Shown in pieces: positions 29,191-40,261 of a DNA stretch of 64,000 nucleotides; the stretch's first letter is position 1; every line of letters begins with the position of its first letter. Below the pieces are notes generated by a model that was given only the letters and a program-made list of their open reading frames with translations, made no database searches and was not told where the DNA came from. Position numbers and translations under genes: made by a program. Location of the stretch: NCBI GenBank assembly GCA_018064605.1, contig JAGHUX010000005.1, forward strand, positions 407,468 to 471,467, written 5' to 3'. This DNA is from Candidatus Limimorpha caballi (GTDB taxonomy: Bacteria; Bacteroidota; Bacteroidia; Bacteroidales; F082).

Positions 29191-29214
29191 AACTTCTTTC
29201 TTTTACTTGGTTAA

Positions 29215-30039
29215 TTACTTCTTGCGTCTCTCAATGATATACTTGTTCGACGCGTTCTTCGGACGACGTGTCTTGTAGCCCTTTGCCGGCAAGCCCTTGC
29301 GGCTCCTCGGATGGCCACCTGACGCACGGCCTTCACCACCACCCATCGGGTGATCGACTGGGTTCATGACGACGCCACGGACGCGCGGGCGGCGACCCAA
29401 CCAGCGGCTGCGGCCTGCCTTACCTGATTTCTCGAGGTTGTGGTCGGCGTTCGACACCGTGCCGATCGTGGCCCTGCATGCCTGGAGGATGAGACGTGTC
29501 TCGCCTGAAGGCATCTTGAGGATGGCGTACTTGCCATCACGTGACATCAGCTGGGCGTACGCGCCGGCGCTGCGTGCCATCTTGGCACCCTGACCCGGAC
29601 GAAGCTCGATGTTGTGGATGATCGTACCGAACGGGACATCGCTCAAGAACAATGTGTTTCCGATGTTCGGCGTGGCATCCTTGCCCGACATCACTTTTTG
29701 TCCGACTTTCAAGCCCTGAGGTGCGATGATGTAGCGCTTCTCGCCGTCGGCGTAGAACACCAACGCGATGCGCGCTGTGCGGTTCGGATCGTATTCGATG
29801 GTCTTGACTGTGCCCTCGATGCCGTCCTTATCGCGCTTGAAGTCGATAATTCTGTATTTCTGCTTGTGGCCGCCGCCTATGTTGCGGACAGTCATTTTAC
29901 CAGTGTTGTTACGGCCGCCGGTGCTCTTCTTCGGTGCGAGCAGCGATTTCTCCGGCTTGTTGGTCGTAATCTCGTCAAATGCGCTGATAACTTTGAAGCG
30001 CTGACCTGGAGTTGTCGGTTTATATTTCTTTAAAGCCAT
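29215..30039 (-). CDS. rplB: 50S ribosomal protein L2
   Basis: The 274-residue protein has the OB and SH3-like domains and the C-terminal signature [20 protein letters not shown] with the conserved His needed near the peptidyl transferase centre. Two bases separate it from rplW. Confidence 0.97.
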   Translation of the reverse strand: MALKKYKPTTPGQRFKVISAFDEITTNKPEKSLLAPKKSTGGRNNTGKMTVRNIGGGHKQKYRIIDFKRDKDGIEGTVKTIEYDPNRTARIALVFYADGEKRYIIAPQGLKVGQKVMSGKDATPNIGNTLFLSDVPFGTIIHNIELRPGQGAKMARSAGAYAQLMSRDGKYAILKMPSGETRLILQACRATIGTVSNADHNLEKSGKAGRSRWLGRRPRVRGVVMNPVDHPMGGGEGRASGGHPRSRKGLPAKGYKTRRPKNASNKYIIERRKK

Positions 30040-30041
30040 CT

Positions 30042-30332
30042 TTAAATGTTGCTAAAAAAGTCAATTGTTTCACCTTTCGCCAATGTCACGACTGCCTTCT
30101 TGAATGCGTCTCTCTCTCCCGAGACGACGCCGCCTTTCGTATAGCGTGACTTGACCTTTCCATCATATCTCATTGTGTTGACTGCTGTCACATTCACATT
30201 GTAGAGTTCCTCGACAGCTGCCTTGATCTGCAACTTGTTCGCGCGGACATCAACGATGAACCCGTACTTGTTCAGCTTCTCGCTGATGGCGGTCATCTTC
30301 TCCGTGATAATTGGTTTCTTTATGATAATCAT
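30042..30332 (-). CDS. rplW: 50S ribosomal protein L23
   Basis: The 96-residue protein has [20 protein letters not shown] and [21 protein letters not shown]23 is the exit-site docking protein for trigger factor and SRP. Confidence 0.97.
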   Translation of the reverse strand: MIIIKKPIITEKMTAISEKLNKYGFIVDVRANKLQIKAAVEELYNVNVTAVNTMRYDGKVKSRYTKGGVVSGERDAFKKAVVTLAKGETIDFFSNI

Positions 30333-30352
30333 CTCTTTTCTTTTTTTAAAGG

Positions 30353-30979
30353 TTATCCAAGAATGTCTTCAATAGGTTTGATCGAACTCTCCAAGATGAA
30401 CAAGTTCTTGGCGTTCAGAATATCATAAGTGTTGATGTTCCGTGCAAGTGCGATTGTTGTGCGCTCGATGTTCCTTGCTGACAGGACGACGTTCATGTCG
30501 GTCTCCGGGAAAAGGAACATGTTCTTCTTTCCGTTCACCTTGAGGTTGTTGAGCACTTCGACCATCTTCTTCGTCTTGATTGTGTCGAATGTGAAGTCTT
30601 CAAGGATCACGATCTCGTTCGCAGCCATCTTCGTTGACAATGCCGAACGGCGGGCCAGGAGTCTGACCTTCTTGTTCAACTTGAAACTGTAGTCGCGCGG
30701 CTTGGGGCCGAACACGCGTGCGCCGCCTCTGAGCAATGGTGAGTTGATGTCACCACGGCGTGCGCCGCCTGTACCTTTCTGACGGAAGAGCTTGCGTGTG
30801 CTGCCCGCAATCTCGCTGCGTTCCTTCGACTTGTGCGTACCCTGGCGCTTGTTCGCCATGATGAGCTTCGTGTCAAGGTACATGCAATGGTCATTCGGCT
30901 CGATGCCGAACACATTGTCATTCAACTGGACCTTGCGTCCCGTTGTTTCACCGGTAATCTTTAAAACTTCTAACTCCAT
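30353..30979 (-). CDS. rplD: 50S ribosomal protein L4
   Basis: The 208-residue protein has the tunnel-loop region [20 protein letters not shown] and [20 protein letters not shown]. In E. coli L4 represses the S10 operon. Its start overlaps the rplC end by 10 bases. Confidence 0.97.
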   Translation of the reverse strand: MELEVLKITGETTGRKVQLNDNVFGIEPNDHCMYLDTKLIMANKRQGTHKSKERSEIAGSTRKLFRQKGTGGARRGDINSPLLRGGARVFGPKPRDYSFKLNKKVRLLARRSALSTKMAANEIVILEDFTFDTIKTKKMVEVLNNLKVNGKKNMFLFPETDMNVVLSARNIERTTIALARNINTYDILNAKNLFILESSIKPIEDILG

Positions 30980-31599
30980 CTCTCAATTTTTAAATAGCCG
31001 TTCTTTGCTCCCGGTACCGAACCCTTAACAACTAACAAATTCTTCTCCGGAATGATTTTCATAATTTGGAGGTTGATGGCTTTCACTTTCTTGTTGCCCA
31101 TCTGGCCGCCCATGCGGAGGCCCTTGAACACTCTCGAAGGATAAGCGCACGCTCCAATTGAACCTGGTTTCCTCAAACGGTTGTGCTGACCGTGAGTCGA
31201 TTGCCCGACACCATTGAAATGGTGACGTTTCACTACGCCCTGGAAGCCCTTACCTTTGCTGATGCCGCTGACATCAACGAATTCGCCTTCCATGAACACA
31301 TCGACGGTGAGTGTCTCTCCGAGGCTCTTCCTGTGTCCTTCCTCGAAACGAGTGAATTCCCTAACCAATTTCTTCGGCGTCGTGCCGGCCTTCTCGAAAT
31401 GTTTCTGCATGGCCTTCGGTGTGTTCTTCACCTTCTTCTCATCATACGCCAATTGGATAGCATCGTAACCGTCTTTCTCTTTTGTCTTAACTTGGGTTAC
31501 TACACATGGACCTGCTTCGATGACTGTGACCGGCACGTTCTTGCCGCTCTCGTCATAAATGCTGGTCATCCCAATCTTTTTTCCTAGTATTCCTGACAT
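30970..31599 (-). CDS. rplC: 50S ribosomal protein L3
   Basis: The 209-residue protein starts [20 protein letters not shown] and has [20 protein letters not shown] and [20 protein letters not shown]. The Gln in the GVGQSTHG loop is the residue methylated in other bacteria. It overlaps rplD by 10 bases. Confidence 0.97.
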   Translation of the reverse strand: MSGILGKKIGMTSIYDESGKNVPVTVIEAGPCVVTQVKTKEKDGYDAIQLAYDEKKVKNTPKAMQKHFEKAGTTPKKLVREFTRFEEGHRKSLGETLTVDVFMEGEFVDVSGISKGKGFQGVVKRHHFNGVGQSTHGQHNRLRKPGSIGACAYPSRVFKGLRMGGQMGNKKVKAINLQIMKIIPEKNLLVVKGSVPGAKNGYLKIERWS

Positions 31600-31634
31600 T
31601 GCTAATACTTTAAGCTTTTAATTACTAGATAGTT

Positions 31635-31943
31635 TTACAATAATTTAATTTCCACGTCCACGCCGTTCGGCATCTCCAGCTTCATCAAAGCGTCAATCTG
31701 CTGAGAGGTCGCGTTGTAGATGTCCAACAATCTCTTGTGGTAGCACAACTCGAACTGCTCACGTGACTTCTTGTGAACGAATGTGGAGCGCAAAACCGTG
31801 TAGATCTTCTTGTCGGTCGGAAGCGGAATCGGACCGCTGACGACTGCACCAGTCATTTTGATGGTTTTCACGATCTTCTCGGCTGACTTGTCAACCAAGT
31901 TGTGGTCGTGCGACTTGAGTTTAATTCTAATTCTTTGGCTCAT
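31635..31943 (-). CDS. rpsJ: 30S ribosomal protein S10
   Basis: The 102-residue protein starts [20 protein letters not shown] and has [20 protein letters not shown], the S10/NusE signature. S10 also takes part in antitermination with NusB. First gene of the S10 block, directly after fusA; no tuf gene lies between them. Confidence 0.97.
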   Translation of the reverse strand: MSQRIRIKLKSHDHNLVDKSAEKIVKTIKMTGAVVSGPIPLPTDKKIYTVLRSTFVHKKSREQFELCYHKRLLDIYNATSQQIDALMKLEMPNGVDVEIKLL

Positions 31944-32003
31944 AAGAATTTGTCGTTAATTTTATTTTTTTTCTTACCTTTTTATTCTTATTCCCTGTCT
32001 TCC

Positions 32004-34127
32004 CTAAAAGAAGAAATATATCCCCTTCGCCTTCTTGATGACCACATCGGCGAGCGCCGCCGGAACCTCAGCGTAATGGCTGAACTCCATGTTGAACGTG
32101 CCTCTGCCCTGGGTCAGGGTGCGAAGTGTCGTTATGTATCCGAACATCTCCGACAACGGCGCGTCGGCCTTGACGACCTGAAGCCCGTGGTCGATGTCCA
32201 CGTTGTGCAGGACTGCCCTGCGCCTGTTGAGGTCGCCCGTCACGTCGCCGAGGTAATCGGCCGGGACGTGGACTTCAACCTTCATTATCGGTTCCATCAC
32301 GACCGAACCCGCCTGCGCGCCAGCCTCCTTGAAGCCGATGCGTGCCGCGCTCTCGAACGAGAGGTCGTCACTGTCAACCGGATGCGAGCTGCCGTCGATG
32401 AGGCGCACCTTGACGGAATCCATCGGGAAACTTGCCAAGATGCCGTTTGACATCGCGCTGCGGAATCCTTTTTCAACAGGTGCGATGAACTCCTTGGGGA
32501 TGCTCGCGCCCTTGATGTCGTTGACGAACTGTAATCCTGACATGCCGTCATCGGCAGGCCCGATTTCGAATTCGATATCTGCGAACTTGCCCTTGCCGCC
32601 GTTCTGTCTCTTATACACTTCGCGGTAGCGGACAGTCTTCGTGAACGACTCTCTGTATGCCACTTGCGGCTGGCCCTCGTTGATTTCAACGCCGAACTCT
32701 CTCTTGAGGCGGTCAACGATGATGTCGAGATGAAGCTCGCCCATTCCCGAGATGATTGTCTGGCCTGAGTTCTCGTCGGTCGTGACCTTGAATGTCGGGT
32801 CTTCCTCGGCGAGTTTGGCCAATGCGATGGTGAGTTTCTCCATGTCGGCCTGTGTCTTAGGCTCGACGGCGACCTGCACCACCGGCTCCGGGAATCTGAT
32901 GTTTTCGAGGACGATTGGTTCTTTCTCGAACGCTAATGTGTCGCCTGTCCTTATCTCTCTGAAACCCACTGCTGCGGCGATGTCGCCGGCCTCGATCTTG
33001 TCGAGCGGGGTCTGTTTGTTGGCATTCATCTGGACGATCTTGTTGATGCGTTCGCGTTTGCCTGTGGAGACGTTGAGGACTGTCTGGCCTGCTTCGAGTG
33101 TGCCTGAATAGACGCGGAAGAACGCGAGTTTGCCGACGTATGGGTCGGTGGCAATCTTGAATGCGAGTGCGCTGAATGGTTCTTTCGGGTCAGCCTTGCG
33201 GGTCTCTTCTTTCTCTGTCTTAGGGTTGATGCCTTTGACGTCGTCGATATCAAGTGGGCTTGGAAGGTAGCGGACTACACCGTCGAGGAGCGGTTGTACT
33301 CCTTTGTTTTTGAATGAAGCTCCGCACATCACAGGGCATATACGCAGTTCTAATGTTGCCTTTCTGATTTCCGCGATAAGTTCTTCCTCTGTGATGGAGT
33401 CTGGATTGACCATGAATTTTTCGAAGAGAGCTTCGTTGTCTTCAGCAGCGCCTTCTAAGAGTCTGAGGCGGTATTCTGCTGCGAGTTCTGCCAGCTCTGC
33501 CGGGATCTCGACTTCGTCGAATTGGGTGCCGAGTCCGTCTTCGTCCCATACGAGAGCTTTGTTCTTGATAAGGTCAACGACGCCGATGAAACCGTCTTCC
33601 TCTCCTATCGGAATCTGGACAGGGACCGGTTTGGCATCGAGTTTGTCTTTAATCTGTTCTAAGACTTTGTAGAAGTCCGCACCGCTGCGGTCCATCTTGT
33701 TGACGAAGCAGATGCGCGGCACATTGTATCTGTCGGCCTGGCGCCACACGGTCTCTGACTGAGGTTCAACACCGCCGACGGCGCAGAATATCGCGATGGC
33801 GCCGTCGAGCACTCTCAGGGAGCGTTCCACCTCAACGGTGAAATCGACGTGTCCTGGGGTGTCGATGATGTTGATCTTGAATTGGTTATCGTCATGATTC
33901 CAATACACCGTGGTGGCTGCCGAGGTGATGGTGATGCCGCGTTCTTGTTCCTGGACCATCCAGTCCATGGTGGCGGCGCCGTCATGCACCTCGCCGATGC
34001 GATGGTTACGACCCGTATAATACAGGATGCGCTCGGTCGTAGTCGTCTTACCGGCGTCGATGTGTGCCATGATGCCGATATTGCGAGTGCGGTCGAGACT
34101 CATTGTATTATTTGTGTCGTTTGCCAT
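32004..34127 (-). CDS. fusA: Translation elongation factor G
   Basis: The 707-residue GTPase has the P-loop [15 protein letters not shown] near 21-35, switch [14 protein letters not shown] near 140 and domains II-V to the C-terminus. EF-G catalyses ribosomal translocation and, with RRF, recycling. It sits between rpsG and rpsJ as in a str operon joined to the S10 operon. The extreme C-terminus ends in three Phe residues. Standard length and no gaps. Confidence 0.97.
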   Translation of the reverse strand: MANDTNNTMSLDRTRNIGIMAHIDAGKTTTTERILYYTGRNHRIGEVHDGAATMDWMVQEQERGITITSAATTVYWNHDDNQFKINIIDTPGHVDFTVEVERSLRVLDGAIAIFCAVGGVEPQSETVWRQADRYNVPRICFVNKMDRSGADFYKVLEQIKDKLDAKPVPVQIPIGEEDGFIGVVDLIKNKALVWDEDGLGTQFDEVEIPAELAELAAEYRLRLLEGAAEDNEALFEKFMVNPDSITEEELIAEIRKATLELRICPVMCGASFKNKGVQPLLDGVVRYLPSPLDIDDVKGINPKTEKEETRKADPKEPFSALAFKIATDPYVGKLAFFRVYSGTLEAGQTVLNVSTGKRERINKIVQMNANKQTPLDKIEAGDIAAAVGFREIRTGDTLAFEKEPIVLENIRFPEPVVQVAVEPKTQADMEKLTIALAKLAEEDPTFKVTTDENSGQTIISGMGELHLDIIVDRLKREFGVEINEGQPQVAYRESFTKTVRYREVYKRQNGGKGKFADIEFEIGPADDGMSGLQFVNDIKGASIPKEFIAPVEKGFRSAMSNGILASFPMDSVKVRLIDGSSHPVDSDDLSFESAARIGFKEAGAQAGSVVMEPIMKVEVHVPADYLGDVTGDLNRRRAVLHNVDIDHGLQVVKADAPLSEMFGYITTLRTLTQGRGTFNMEFSHYAEVPAALADVVIKKAKGIYFFF

Positions 34128-34148
34128 CGTGCGGGATATTGTCGTTCG

Positions 34149-34616
34149 TTAGAATCTGAAGTGTGAGAACGCCTTGTTAGCGTCTGCCATTCTGTGGATT
34201 TCCTCTTTCTTCTTGAAGGCTGCGCCTTCTTCCTTGTAAGCCTGCATGATCTCGCCTGCAAGTTTCTCGCCCATTGATCTCTCGTGGCGCTTGCGTGCGT
34301 AACCGATAAGGTTCTTCATGCCCATGCTCTGCTTGCGTGAAGGGCGGATTTCTGAAGGGATCTGGAATGTCGCACCACCGATACGACGGCTTCTGACCTC
34401 GACCTGTGGGGTGACGTTTGCCAATGCTTTCTTCCAAACCTCGAGCGGGTCCTCGTTCAACTTAGCCTGAACGATGTCCATCGCCTGGTAGAAAATTTCG
34501 TAAGCAAGGTTCTTCTTTCCTTCGAGCATGATGTTGTTCACAAACTTTGTGACATTGACATCACCGTACTTCGGATCCGGAAGGATGATTCTTTTCTTCG
34601 GTTTAGCTTTTCTCAT
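34149..34616 (-). CDS. rpsG: 30S ribosomal protein S7
   Basis: The 155-residue protein starts [20 protein letters not shown] and has [21 protein letters not shown]7 organises the 16S 3' domain and in E. coli represses the str operon. Confidence 0.97.
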   Translation of the reverse strand: MRKAKPKKRIILPDPKYGDVNVTKFVNNIMLEGKKNLAYEIFYQAMDIVQAKLNEDPLEVWKKALANVTPQVEVRSRRIGGATFQIPSEIRPSRKQSMGMKNLIGYARKRHERSMGEKLAGEIMQAYKEEGAAFKKKEEIHRMADANKAFSHFRF

Positions 34617-34638
34617 TTCCTAATCGTTTTACTAAGTT

Positions 34639-35040
34639 TTACTTCTTACCTTTTGCCGGTGCTGCGGCCTTCTTCGGACGTTTCGCACCATACTTTGACC
34701 TGCGCTGACGGCGACCTTCGACACCTGCTGTGTCCAATGTGCCGCGGATGATGTGGTAACGCACACCTGGAAGGTCCTTCACACGGCCTCCTCTGATCAT
34801 CACGATTGAGTGCTCCTGAAGGTTGTGGCCTTCACCAGGAATGTAAGCGTTGACTTCCTTTTGATTTGTCAGACGGACCCTCGCCACCTTACGCATCGCC
34901 GAATTAGGCTTCTTAGGCGTCGTCGTGTAAACACGGACGCACACGCCGCGGCGCTGTGGGCTCGAATCCAAGGCAGGAGACTTGCTCTTGTCTTCCAATT
35001 TCTGACGTCCCTTGCGGACTAACTGTTGAATTGTTGGCAT
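34639..35040 (-). CDS. rpsL: 30S ribosomal protein S12
   Basis: The 133-residue protein has the decoding-centre loop [20 protein letters not shown] and [20 protein letters not shown]. Lys in PKKPNS is the wild-type residue at the position mutated in streptomycin resistance, so this allele looks sensitive. It is the first gene of the ribosomal supercluster, preceded by a long leader. Confidence 0.97.
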   Translation of the reverse strand: MPTIQQLVRKGRQKLEDKSKSPALDSSPQRRGVCVRVYTTTPKKPNSAMRKVARVRLTNQKEVNAYIPGEGHNLQEHSIVMIRGGRVKDLPGVRYHIIRGTLDTAGVEGRRQRRSKYGAKRPKKAAAPAKGKK

Positions 35041-35341
35041 TCTTTAATTGCGTTTAAATTTTTAATTTTGTTATTAAACTCTTCAAGGCTTTCGGCCTTT
35101 ACTCAATTTTTTCATGAAATCGATAGAAAACTTGTGACTGGCAATCACATATAGCAAGGAGTGATAAGTCTTGGCTCAAGACTTCTTCGCGACAAATCCC
35201 TTCATCGCTCTCTTTCTAAACACATCGCGAAGATATATTCCGAACGTTTCGCGATGAAGAAACCTTTCACGTTTAACTTATCAGGTCCCTTACTATTTGT
35301 AAATGAGGCAACATTTACTACCTTTTTCGGCGGCAAAATTA
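35041..35341 (-). promoter_or_regulatory. Promoter and structured leader of the str/S10/spc/alpha supercluster
   Basis: On the minus strand TAATTTTG (35334-35341) fits a -7 element, giving a leader of nearly 290 bases before rpsL. The leader contains a perfect 8-bp stem with a 3-base loop (35166-35184), a long-range pair TTCATCGC (35201-35208) with GCGATGAA (35251-35258), and a 5-bp stem at 35085-35099. No gene is recognised here. A structured leader before rpsL suggests translational or attenuation control, but this is inferred. Confidence 0.4.
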
Positions 35342-35805
35342 CTACTTTTTTCAATACATATCACATCTTCCCGAAAATTTTTCAAAAATATTTTATATGC
35401 ACATTATTTTATTGACTATCAATTTATTATATTTACAAATCAAGTTATTTTGCATTGAAAAACAGATTTGCAAACGCATTTATAATCAATTATTTTGATT
35501 TTTTTCGGCATCTTTCGTTCCAGAAAAACGCCAAAAGACTCCGATAACATACATTTTTTCAACTTTCTGCAAGTCAGGTCATCAAGATGGCACACAAGCG
35601 GCAGACAGTCCCTATTAATAAAGGTGGCCTGCAAATGGGCAATCCTGCAAAATTCATCTAAAATATTTTTTTCATTTGGCAAGTTGAACCGTTTGTCAGG
35701 AAGGTCTCAGGTCCACAATCCGACGCTGAGCGTCAGGATGGCGGATGACAGGAAACCGCGTCGAATAATTTTATGTCATGACACATCAGCTATATTAATT
35801 TTTAC
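35342..35805. other. Non-coding spacer between the divergent rpsL and uvrD transcripts
   Basis: This AT-rich stretch holds only short unconvincing reading frames (none over about 108 codons, none with recognisable motifs). It contains the upstream parts of two divergent promoters and a 10-bp palindrome TGTCATGACA at 35774-35783 near the uvrD promoter. I see nothing else I can support. Confidence 0.6.
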
Positions 35806-35813
35806 TATCTTTG
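35806..35813 (+). promoter_or_regulatory. uvrD -7 element
   Basis: TATCTTTG is an exact -7 match 21 bases before the GTG start of the helicase gene, implying a very short leader. A palindrome TGTCATGACA (35774-35783) lies just upstream, in the -33 area. Confidence 0.55.
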
Positions 35814-35834
35814 CTGCCTGAAATTTTTTGAAAC

Positions 35835-38165
35835 GTGTCAGACATTCTTGAGAAATTGAACGGGCCTCAGCGCGAGGCCGTGACGACGATTGAAGGCCCG
35901 GTGATGGTCATCGCCGGCGCCGGTTCCGGGAAGACCCGCGCCCTCACCCACCGCATCGCCTATATGATACAGCAGGGCATCAACCCGTTCTCCATCATGG
36001 CGTTGACGTTCACCAACAAGGCCGCGAAGGAGATGAAGGAACGCATCATGCAGCTCGTAGAACCTGGTGCGGCGCGCAACGTGTGGATGGGAACGTTCCA
36101 CTCCATCTTCGCGAGGATTCTGCGCATCGAGGCGGCGAGCCTCGGCTACACACCCGACTTCACCATCTACGACACCGACGACTCCAAGACACTTGTCAAC
36201 AACATACTGAAAGAGATGCAGCTCGACGCGAAGGCATACCCGACGAAATACGTGCTCCACCGCATCTCGATGGCGAAGTCGGCGCTTTACACGCCCGAGG
36301 ACTACTGCGACAACGCCGACATCCAGGAGCAGGACCGCCGAGCCCAGAAGCCGCTGACAGGCGAGATCTTCAAGCTATACAACGCACGCCTGAAACGCGC
36401 CAACGCGATGGACTTCGATGACATACTCTTCAACACCAACGTGCTGCTCCGCGACTTTCCGGAGATACTGTTCAAATACCAGAGGCACTTCGAGTACATC
36501 CTCGTCGATGAGTACCAGGACACCAACTACGCGCAATACCTCATCATTAGGAGAATCGCCGCGATGCGCGAGAACATCTGCGTGGTCGGCGACGACGCCC
36601 AGAGCATCTACAGCTTCCGCGGCGCCAACATACAGAACATCCTGAACTTCAAGGTCGATTATCCGGGCCACAAGCTCATCCGCCTCGAACAGAACTACCG
36701 CTCGACGAAGACCATCGTCAACGCGGCCAACAGCGTCATCGCCAACAACAAGGACCAGATCAAGAAGAACGTGTGGTCCGACAAGGAGGAAGGCGAGCTG
36801 ATAACACTGCTGCGCGCCACGTCGGACAACGAGGAGGGGACGCTGGTGGCGAACTCCATCTTCGGATACAAGATGTCGAGGCAGCTCAACAACCGCGACT
36901 TCGTGATACTCTACCGCACCAACGCGCAGTCGCGCTCGCTCGAGGAAGCCCTCAGGAAACAGGACATACCTTATAAAATATACGGCGGGCTGTCGTTCTA
37001 CGACCGCAAGGAGGTGAAAGACCTCCTCGCCTATCTCCGCGTCGTCATCAACCCCTACGACGAGCAGGCTCTGATGCGAATCATCAACTACCCGATGCGC
37101 GGCATTGGCGACACGACGAAACAAAAACTGCAAGTCATCGCGCAGCAGAGACAATCGACGGTGTGGGATGTCATGACATCGCTCGACGAGATGAGCAAGG
37201 ATTTCAACATGGGCACCGTCAACAAGCTGCGCGAGTTCGTCATCATGATGCAGAGCTTCCAGGCGCAGCTCGACAAGATGAACGCCTTCGAACTCGCGAA
37301 ACACGTGAGCGACACCATCAGGCTCATCAGCGTGCTGAAGGAGGACGACACGCCCGAGAGCCTCACGAGGGTGCAGAACATCGAGGAGCTTCTGAACGCC
37401 ATCATGGAGTTCTCCGACAAGCAGGTTGACGAGGTGACTGGCGAGCAGATGACGGTGAGCCTCAACAAATTCATGGAGGACGTGGCGCTCGTCACCGACC
37501 AGGACCAGAAGGAAGACGCCGACGCCGACCTCGTGACGCTCATGACGATACACAGCGCGAAAGGCCTTGAGTTCCCTTACGTCTATATCGTCGGGCTTGA
37601 GGAGAACCTCTTCCCGGGGGCGCAGTCGATAAGCACCCGCGAGGAGCTTGAGGAGGAGCGCCGTCTGTTCTACGTCGCCCTCACACGCGCCGAGACGAAG
37701 CTCATACTCAGCTACGCCGAGAGCCGCTACCGCTGGGGCAGCCTCACGATATGCGAGCCGTCGCGTTTCATCGACGAGATCAACCCCGACCTGATAGAGA
37801 GGACGAAGAAAGCGTCGTTCAGAGGCGCCACGGCGAAAGAGGAGCGCGGCTACAACCCGTTCGTCCACGGCAGGAGCACGCCGTGGTCCGGGTCGCAGCG
37901 ACACGGCGGCGTGACGGAACGTCCGTCGGCGCCGGCGACACCCAAGACACAGGCCGCGCCGCAGGCCTCCGACTCGGACTTCGTCCCCGCCGACCCGGAA
38001 TCCATCAGCCTCGGGCAACGCGTGCTTCACCAGAAGTTCGGGCAGGGCACCGTCGTCAAGGTCGAAGGCACAGGCCCGAACAAGAAAGCCTCGGTCGCGT
38101 TCGACACATGCGGCACGAAACTGCTGATGCTAAGGTTCGCGAAACTGAGCGTTTTGACAAGATAA
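35835..38165 (+). CDS. ATP-dependent DNA helicase, UvrD/PcrA family
   Basis: The 776-residue superfamily 1A helicase starts at GTG (35835). It has motif I GAGSGKTRALTHR near 28-40, motif II VDEYQDTN near 222, motif III GDDAQSIYSFRGA near 251, and motif VI YVALTRAETK near 613. The C-terminal 50 residues (LGQRVLHQKFGQGTVVKVEG) match the Tudor-like PcrA tail that binds RNA polymerase in other bacteria. A low-complexity linker rich in Pro, Ala and Ser precedes it. The enzyme unwinds 3'-to-5' in repair and transcription-coupled repair and removes recombinase filaments. Confidence 0.93.
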   Translation: MSDILEKLNGPQREAVTTIEGPVMVIAGAGSGKTRALTHRIAYMIQQGINPFSIMALTFTNKAAKEMKERIMQLVEPGAARNVWMGTFHSIFARILRIEAASLGYTPDFTIYDTDDSKTLVNNILKEMQLDAKAYPTKYVLHRISMAKSALYTPEDYCDNADIQEQDRRAQKPLTGEIFKLYNARLKRANAMDFDDILFNTNVLLRDFPEILFKYQRHFEYILVDEYQDTNYAQYLIIRRIAAMRENICVVGDDAQSIYSFRGANIQNILNFKVDYPGHKLIRLEQNYRSTKTIVNAANSVIANNKDQIKKNVWSDKEEGELITLLRATSDNEEGTLVANSIFGYKMSRQLNNRDFVILYRTNAQSRSLEEALRKQDIPYKIYGGLSFYDRKEVKDLLAYLRVVINPYDEQALMRIINYPMRGIGDTTKQKLQVIAQQRQSTVWDVMTSLDEMSKDFNMGTVNKLREFVIMMQSFQAQLDKMNAFELAKHVSDTIRLISVLKEDDTPESLTRVQNIEELLNAIMEFSDKQVDEVTGEQMTVSLNKFMEDVALVTDQDQKEDADADLVTLMTIHSAKGLEFPYVYIVGLEENLFPGAQSISTREELEEERRLFYVALTRAETKLILSYAESRYRWGSLTICEPSRFIDEINPDLIERTKKASFRGATAKEERGYNPFVHGRSTPWSGSQRHGGVTERPSAPATPKTQAAPQASDSDFVPADPESISLGQRVLHQKFGQGTVVKVEGTGPNKKASVAFDTCGTKLLMLRFAKLSVLTR

Positions 38166-38194
38166 ATCATTTTCATCACTTTAAAACATAAAAT

Positions 38195-38848
38195 ATGGAA
38201 TACAACACAGGACGTGAACAGATAGTGATATCGGAATACGGGCGTAACATCCAGCTGATGATACGTCACCTGCTTGACATCGAAGACCGCCGCCAGCGCA
38301 CCGAGGCGGCATATTTCATCGTCAGCGTGATGGCGCAGATGAACCCGCAGGTGAAAGAGTCGAACGACTACAACCACAAGCTGTGGGACCACCTTCACAT
38401 CATCGCCAACTACGAGCTCGACGTCGACGGCCCGTACCCGAAACCGACACCCGAGATGCGGGAGCAGAAGCCCGAACACATCGGATACCAGAAGAACAAC
38501 ATACGCTACGGGCACTACGGGCAGTATGTCTATGACGTGGTGAAGAAGGTGAGAGAGATGGAAGACGGCCCGAAGAAACAGGCCATCCTCGTGAACATCG
38601 CCAACCAGATGAAGCGCGACTACCTCAACTGGAACCGCGACACCGTCAACGACCTGCTCATCCTCGACGACCTGTACAAGATCTCAGACGGCGAGATAAC
38701 GCTCCCGACCGACACGAAGCTGATCCCGACCAACGAGATCATGAACAAGGTCCCGCAGCAGCAGCAACAGCAGAAGAAGAAAGGCGGCAAGATGAAGAAG
38801 GCGCAGCCGGGCAAGAACGCACAGAACAGACAACCGAAGAAAAACTGA
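38195..38848 (+). CDS. DUF4290 family protein
   Basis: The 217-residue soluble helical protein has the conserved stretch MEYNTGREQIVISEYGRNIQ at its start and MIRHLLDIEDRRQRTEAAYF next. The last 35 residues are low complexity (a run of Gln, then Lys and Asn). This is a Bacteroidetes family of unknown function typically found next to murA, as here (21 bases upstream of it). A role in cell-envelope growth is only suggested by that neighbourhood. Confidence 0.85.
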   Translation: MEYNTGREQIVISEYGRNIQLMIRHLLDIEDRRQRTEAAYFIVSVMAQMNPQVKESNDYNHKLWDHLHIIANYELDVDGPYPKPTPEMREQKPEHIGYQKNNIRYGHYGQYVYDVVKKVREMEDGPKKQAILVNIANQMKRDYLNWNRDTVNDLLILDDLYKISDGEITLPTDTKLIPTNEIMNKVPQQQQQQKKKGGKMKKAQPGKNAQNRQPKKN

Positions 38849-38869
38849 CGACCTAAAAAGCAGAGACGA

Positions 38870-40180
38870 ATGTCATCATTCAGAATAAAAGGCGGAAACA
38901 AACTCAGTGGCGTCATCGTTCCGCAGGGCGCCAAGAACGAAGCGATGCAGGTCATCTGCGCCGCTCTGCTCACCGACGAGCCGGTGACCATCACGAACCT
39001 CCCCGACATCCTCGACATCAACAACCTCATCGAGCTGCTGAAGGGCATGGGCGTCGAAGTGAGGCGCACCAGCAAGAGCGAGGTGACGCTCCAGGCCAAA
39101 GACATCGACCACGGGTACTTCGACACCGAGGACTTCCACGAGCGCGCCACACGTCTGCGCGGCAGCGTGATGATACTCGGGCCGCTCCTCGCCCGTTTCG
39201 GCAACGGCTACATGCCGCGCCCGGGCGGCGACAAGATCGGACGCCGACGCCTCGACACACACCTCATCGGCCTGCAGAGCCTCGGGGCCACGATGGAGAC
39301 GACCGACATGGAATACTGCTACCACCTCGTCGCGCCGGAAGGCGGGCTCAGAGGCGCCTACATGCTCCTTGACGAGGCGTCGGTGACAGGCACCGCCAAC
39401 ATCGTGATGGCCGCGGTGATGGCAAAAGGCACCACCACCATCTTCAACGCGGCCTGCGAGCCGTACCTCGTGCAGCTCTGCCGCATGCTCATCACCATGG
39501 GCGCGAAAATCGACGGCGTGGGCTCCAACCTGCTGCGGATCACCGGCGTGGAGAGGCTGCACGGCACCACACACCGCCTCCTCGCCGACATGATCGAGGT
39601 GGGCTCGTTCATCGGCCTCGCCGCGATGACAGGCTCCGACATCACCATCAAAGACGCCGGCATCCAAGACCTCGGCATCATCCCGAACACATTCAAGAAG
39701 TTAGGTGTCAAGATGGAGTTCATCGGCGACGACATCCACATCCCGGCGCAGCAGCACTACGAGGTTGACACCTTCCTCGACGGAAGCATACTCACCATCG
39801 CCGACGCGCCGTGGCCTGGCTTCACACCCGACCTGATAAGCATCGTACTCGTCGTCGCGACACAGGCCAAGGGCACCGTGCTGATACACCAGAAGATGTT
39901 CGAGAGCCGACTCTTCTTCGTTGACAAGCTCATCGACATGGGCGCGCAGATAATACTCTGCGACCCGCACCGCGCCAACGTCATCGGACTCGACAGGAGC
40001 CACCAGCTCAAAGGCGTCAGGATGGCGTCGCCCGACATCAGGGCCGGCGTCGCACTGCTCATCGCCGCACTCTCAGCCAACGGCACCTCGATAATCGACA
40101 ACATCGACCAGATCGACCGCGGCTACCAAGACATCGACGAACGGCTGCGCCAGCTCGGTGCCGACATAGAACGAATATAA
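38870..40180 (+). CDS. murA: UDP-N-acetylglucosamine 1-carboxyvinyltransferase
   Basis: The 436-residue EPSP-synthase-fold enzyme transfers enolpyruvate from PEP to UDP-GlcNAc, the first committed step of peptidoglycan synthesis. Motifs include PQGAKNEAMQVI (Lys and Asn near 22-23), RGSVMILGPLLARFG and PGGDKIGRRRLDTH. In the last, Asp121 occupies the position of the fosfomycin-alkylated Cys (Cys115 in E. coli, PGGC). The same D is present in other Bacteroidales MurA I recall, and Asp enzymes elsewhere are active but fosfomycin-insensitive. Full length. Confidence 0.95.
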   Translation: MSSFRIKGGNKLSGVIVPQGAKNEAMQVICAALLTDEPVTITNLPDILDINNLIELLKGMGVEVRRTSKSEVTLQAKDIDHGYFDTEDFHERATRLRGSVMILGPLLARFGNGYMPRPGGDKIGRRRLDTHLIGLQSLGATMETTDMEYCYHLVAPEGGLRGAYMLLDEASVTGTANIVMAAVMAKGTTTIFNAACEPYLVQLCRMLITMGAKIDGVGSNLLRITGVERLHGTTHRLLADMIEVGSFIGLAAMTGSDITIKDAGIQDLGIIPNTFKKLGVKMEFIGDDIHIPAQQHYEVDTFLDGSILTIADAPWPGFTPDLISIVLVVATQAKGTVLIHQKMFESRLFFVDKLIDMGAQIILCDPHRANVIGLDRSHQLKGVRMASPDIRAGVALLIAALSANGTSIIDNIDQIDRGYQDIDERLRQLGADIERI

Positions 40181-40261
40181 ACACACACCGACTGACACAC
40201 GCCCCCGCCCAAGACGACGCCGCGGCAACAGACGGCACGATGAAAAAAGCCGCAAAAGCCC

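Noticed and set aside
35495..35821. A 108-codon plus-strand frame between rpsL and uvrD
   Set aside because: It runs into the uvrD promoter and start region, has no motif or conserved composition, and overlaps an opposite-strand frame of equal quality.
36375..38030. A 551-codon open frame on the minus strand opposite the UvrD/PcrA gene
   Set aside because: It is a shadow of a GC-rich gene: no recognisable motifs, biased Val/Leu/His/Arg composition, and the plus strand holds a complete helicase.
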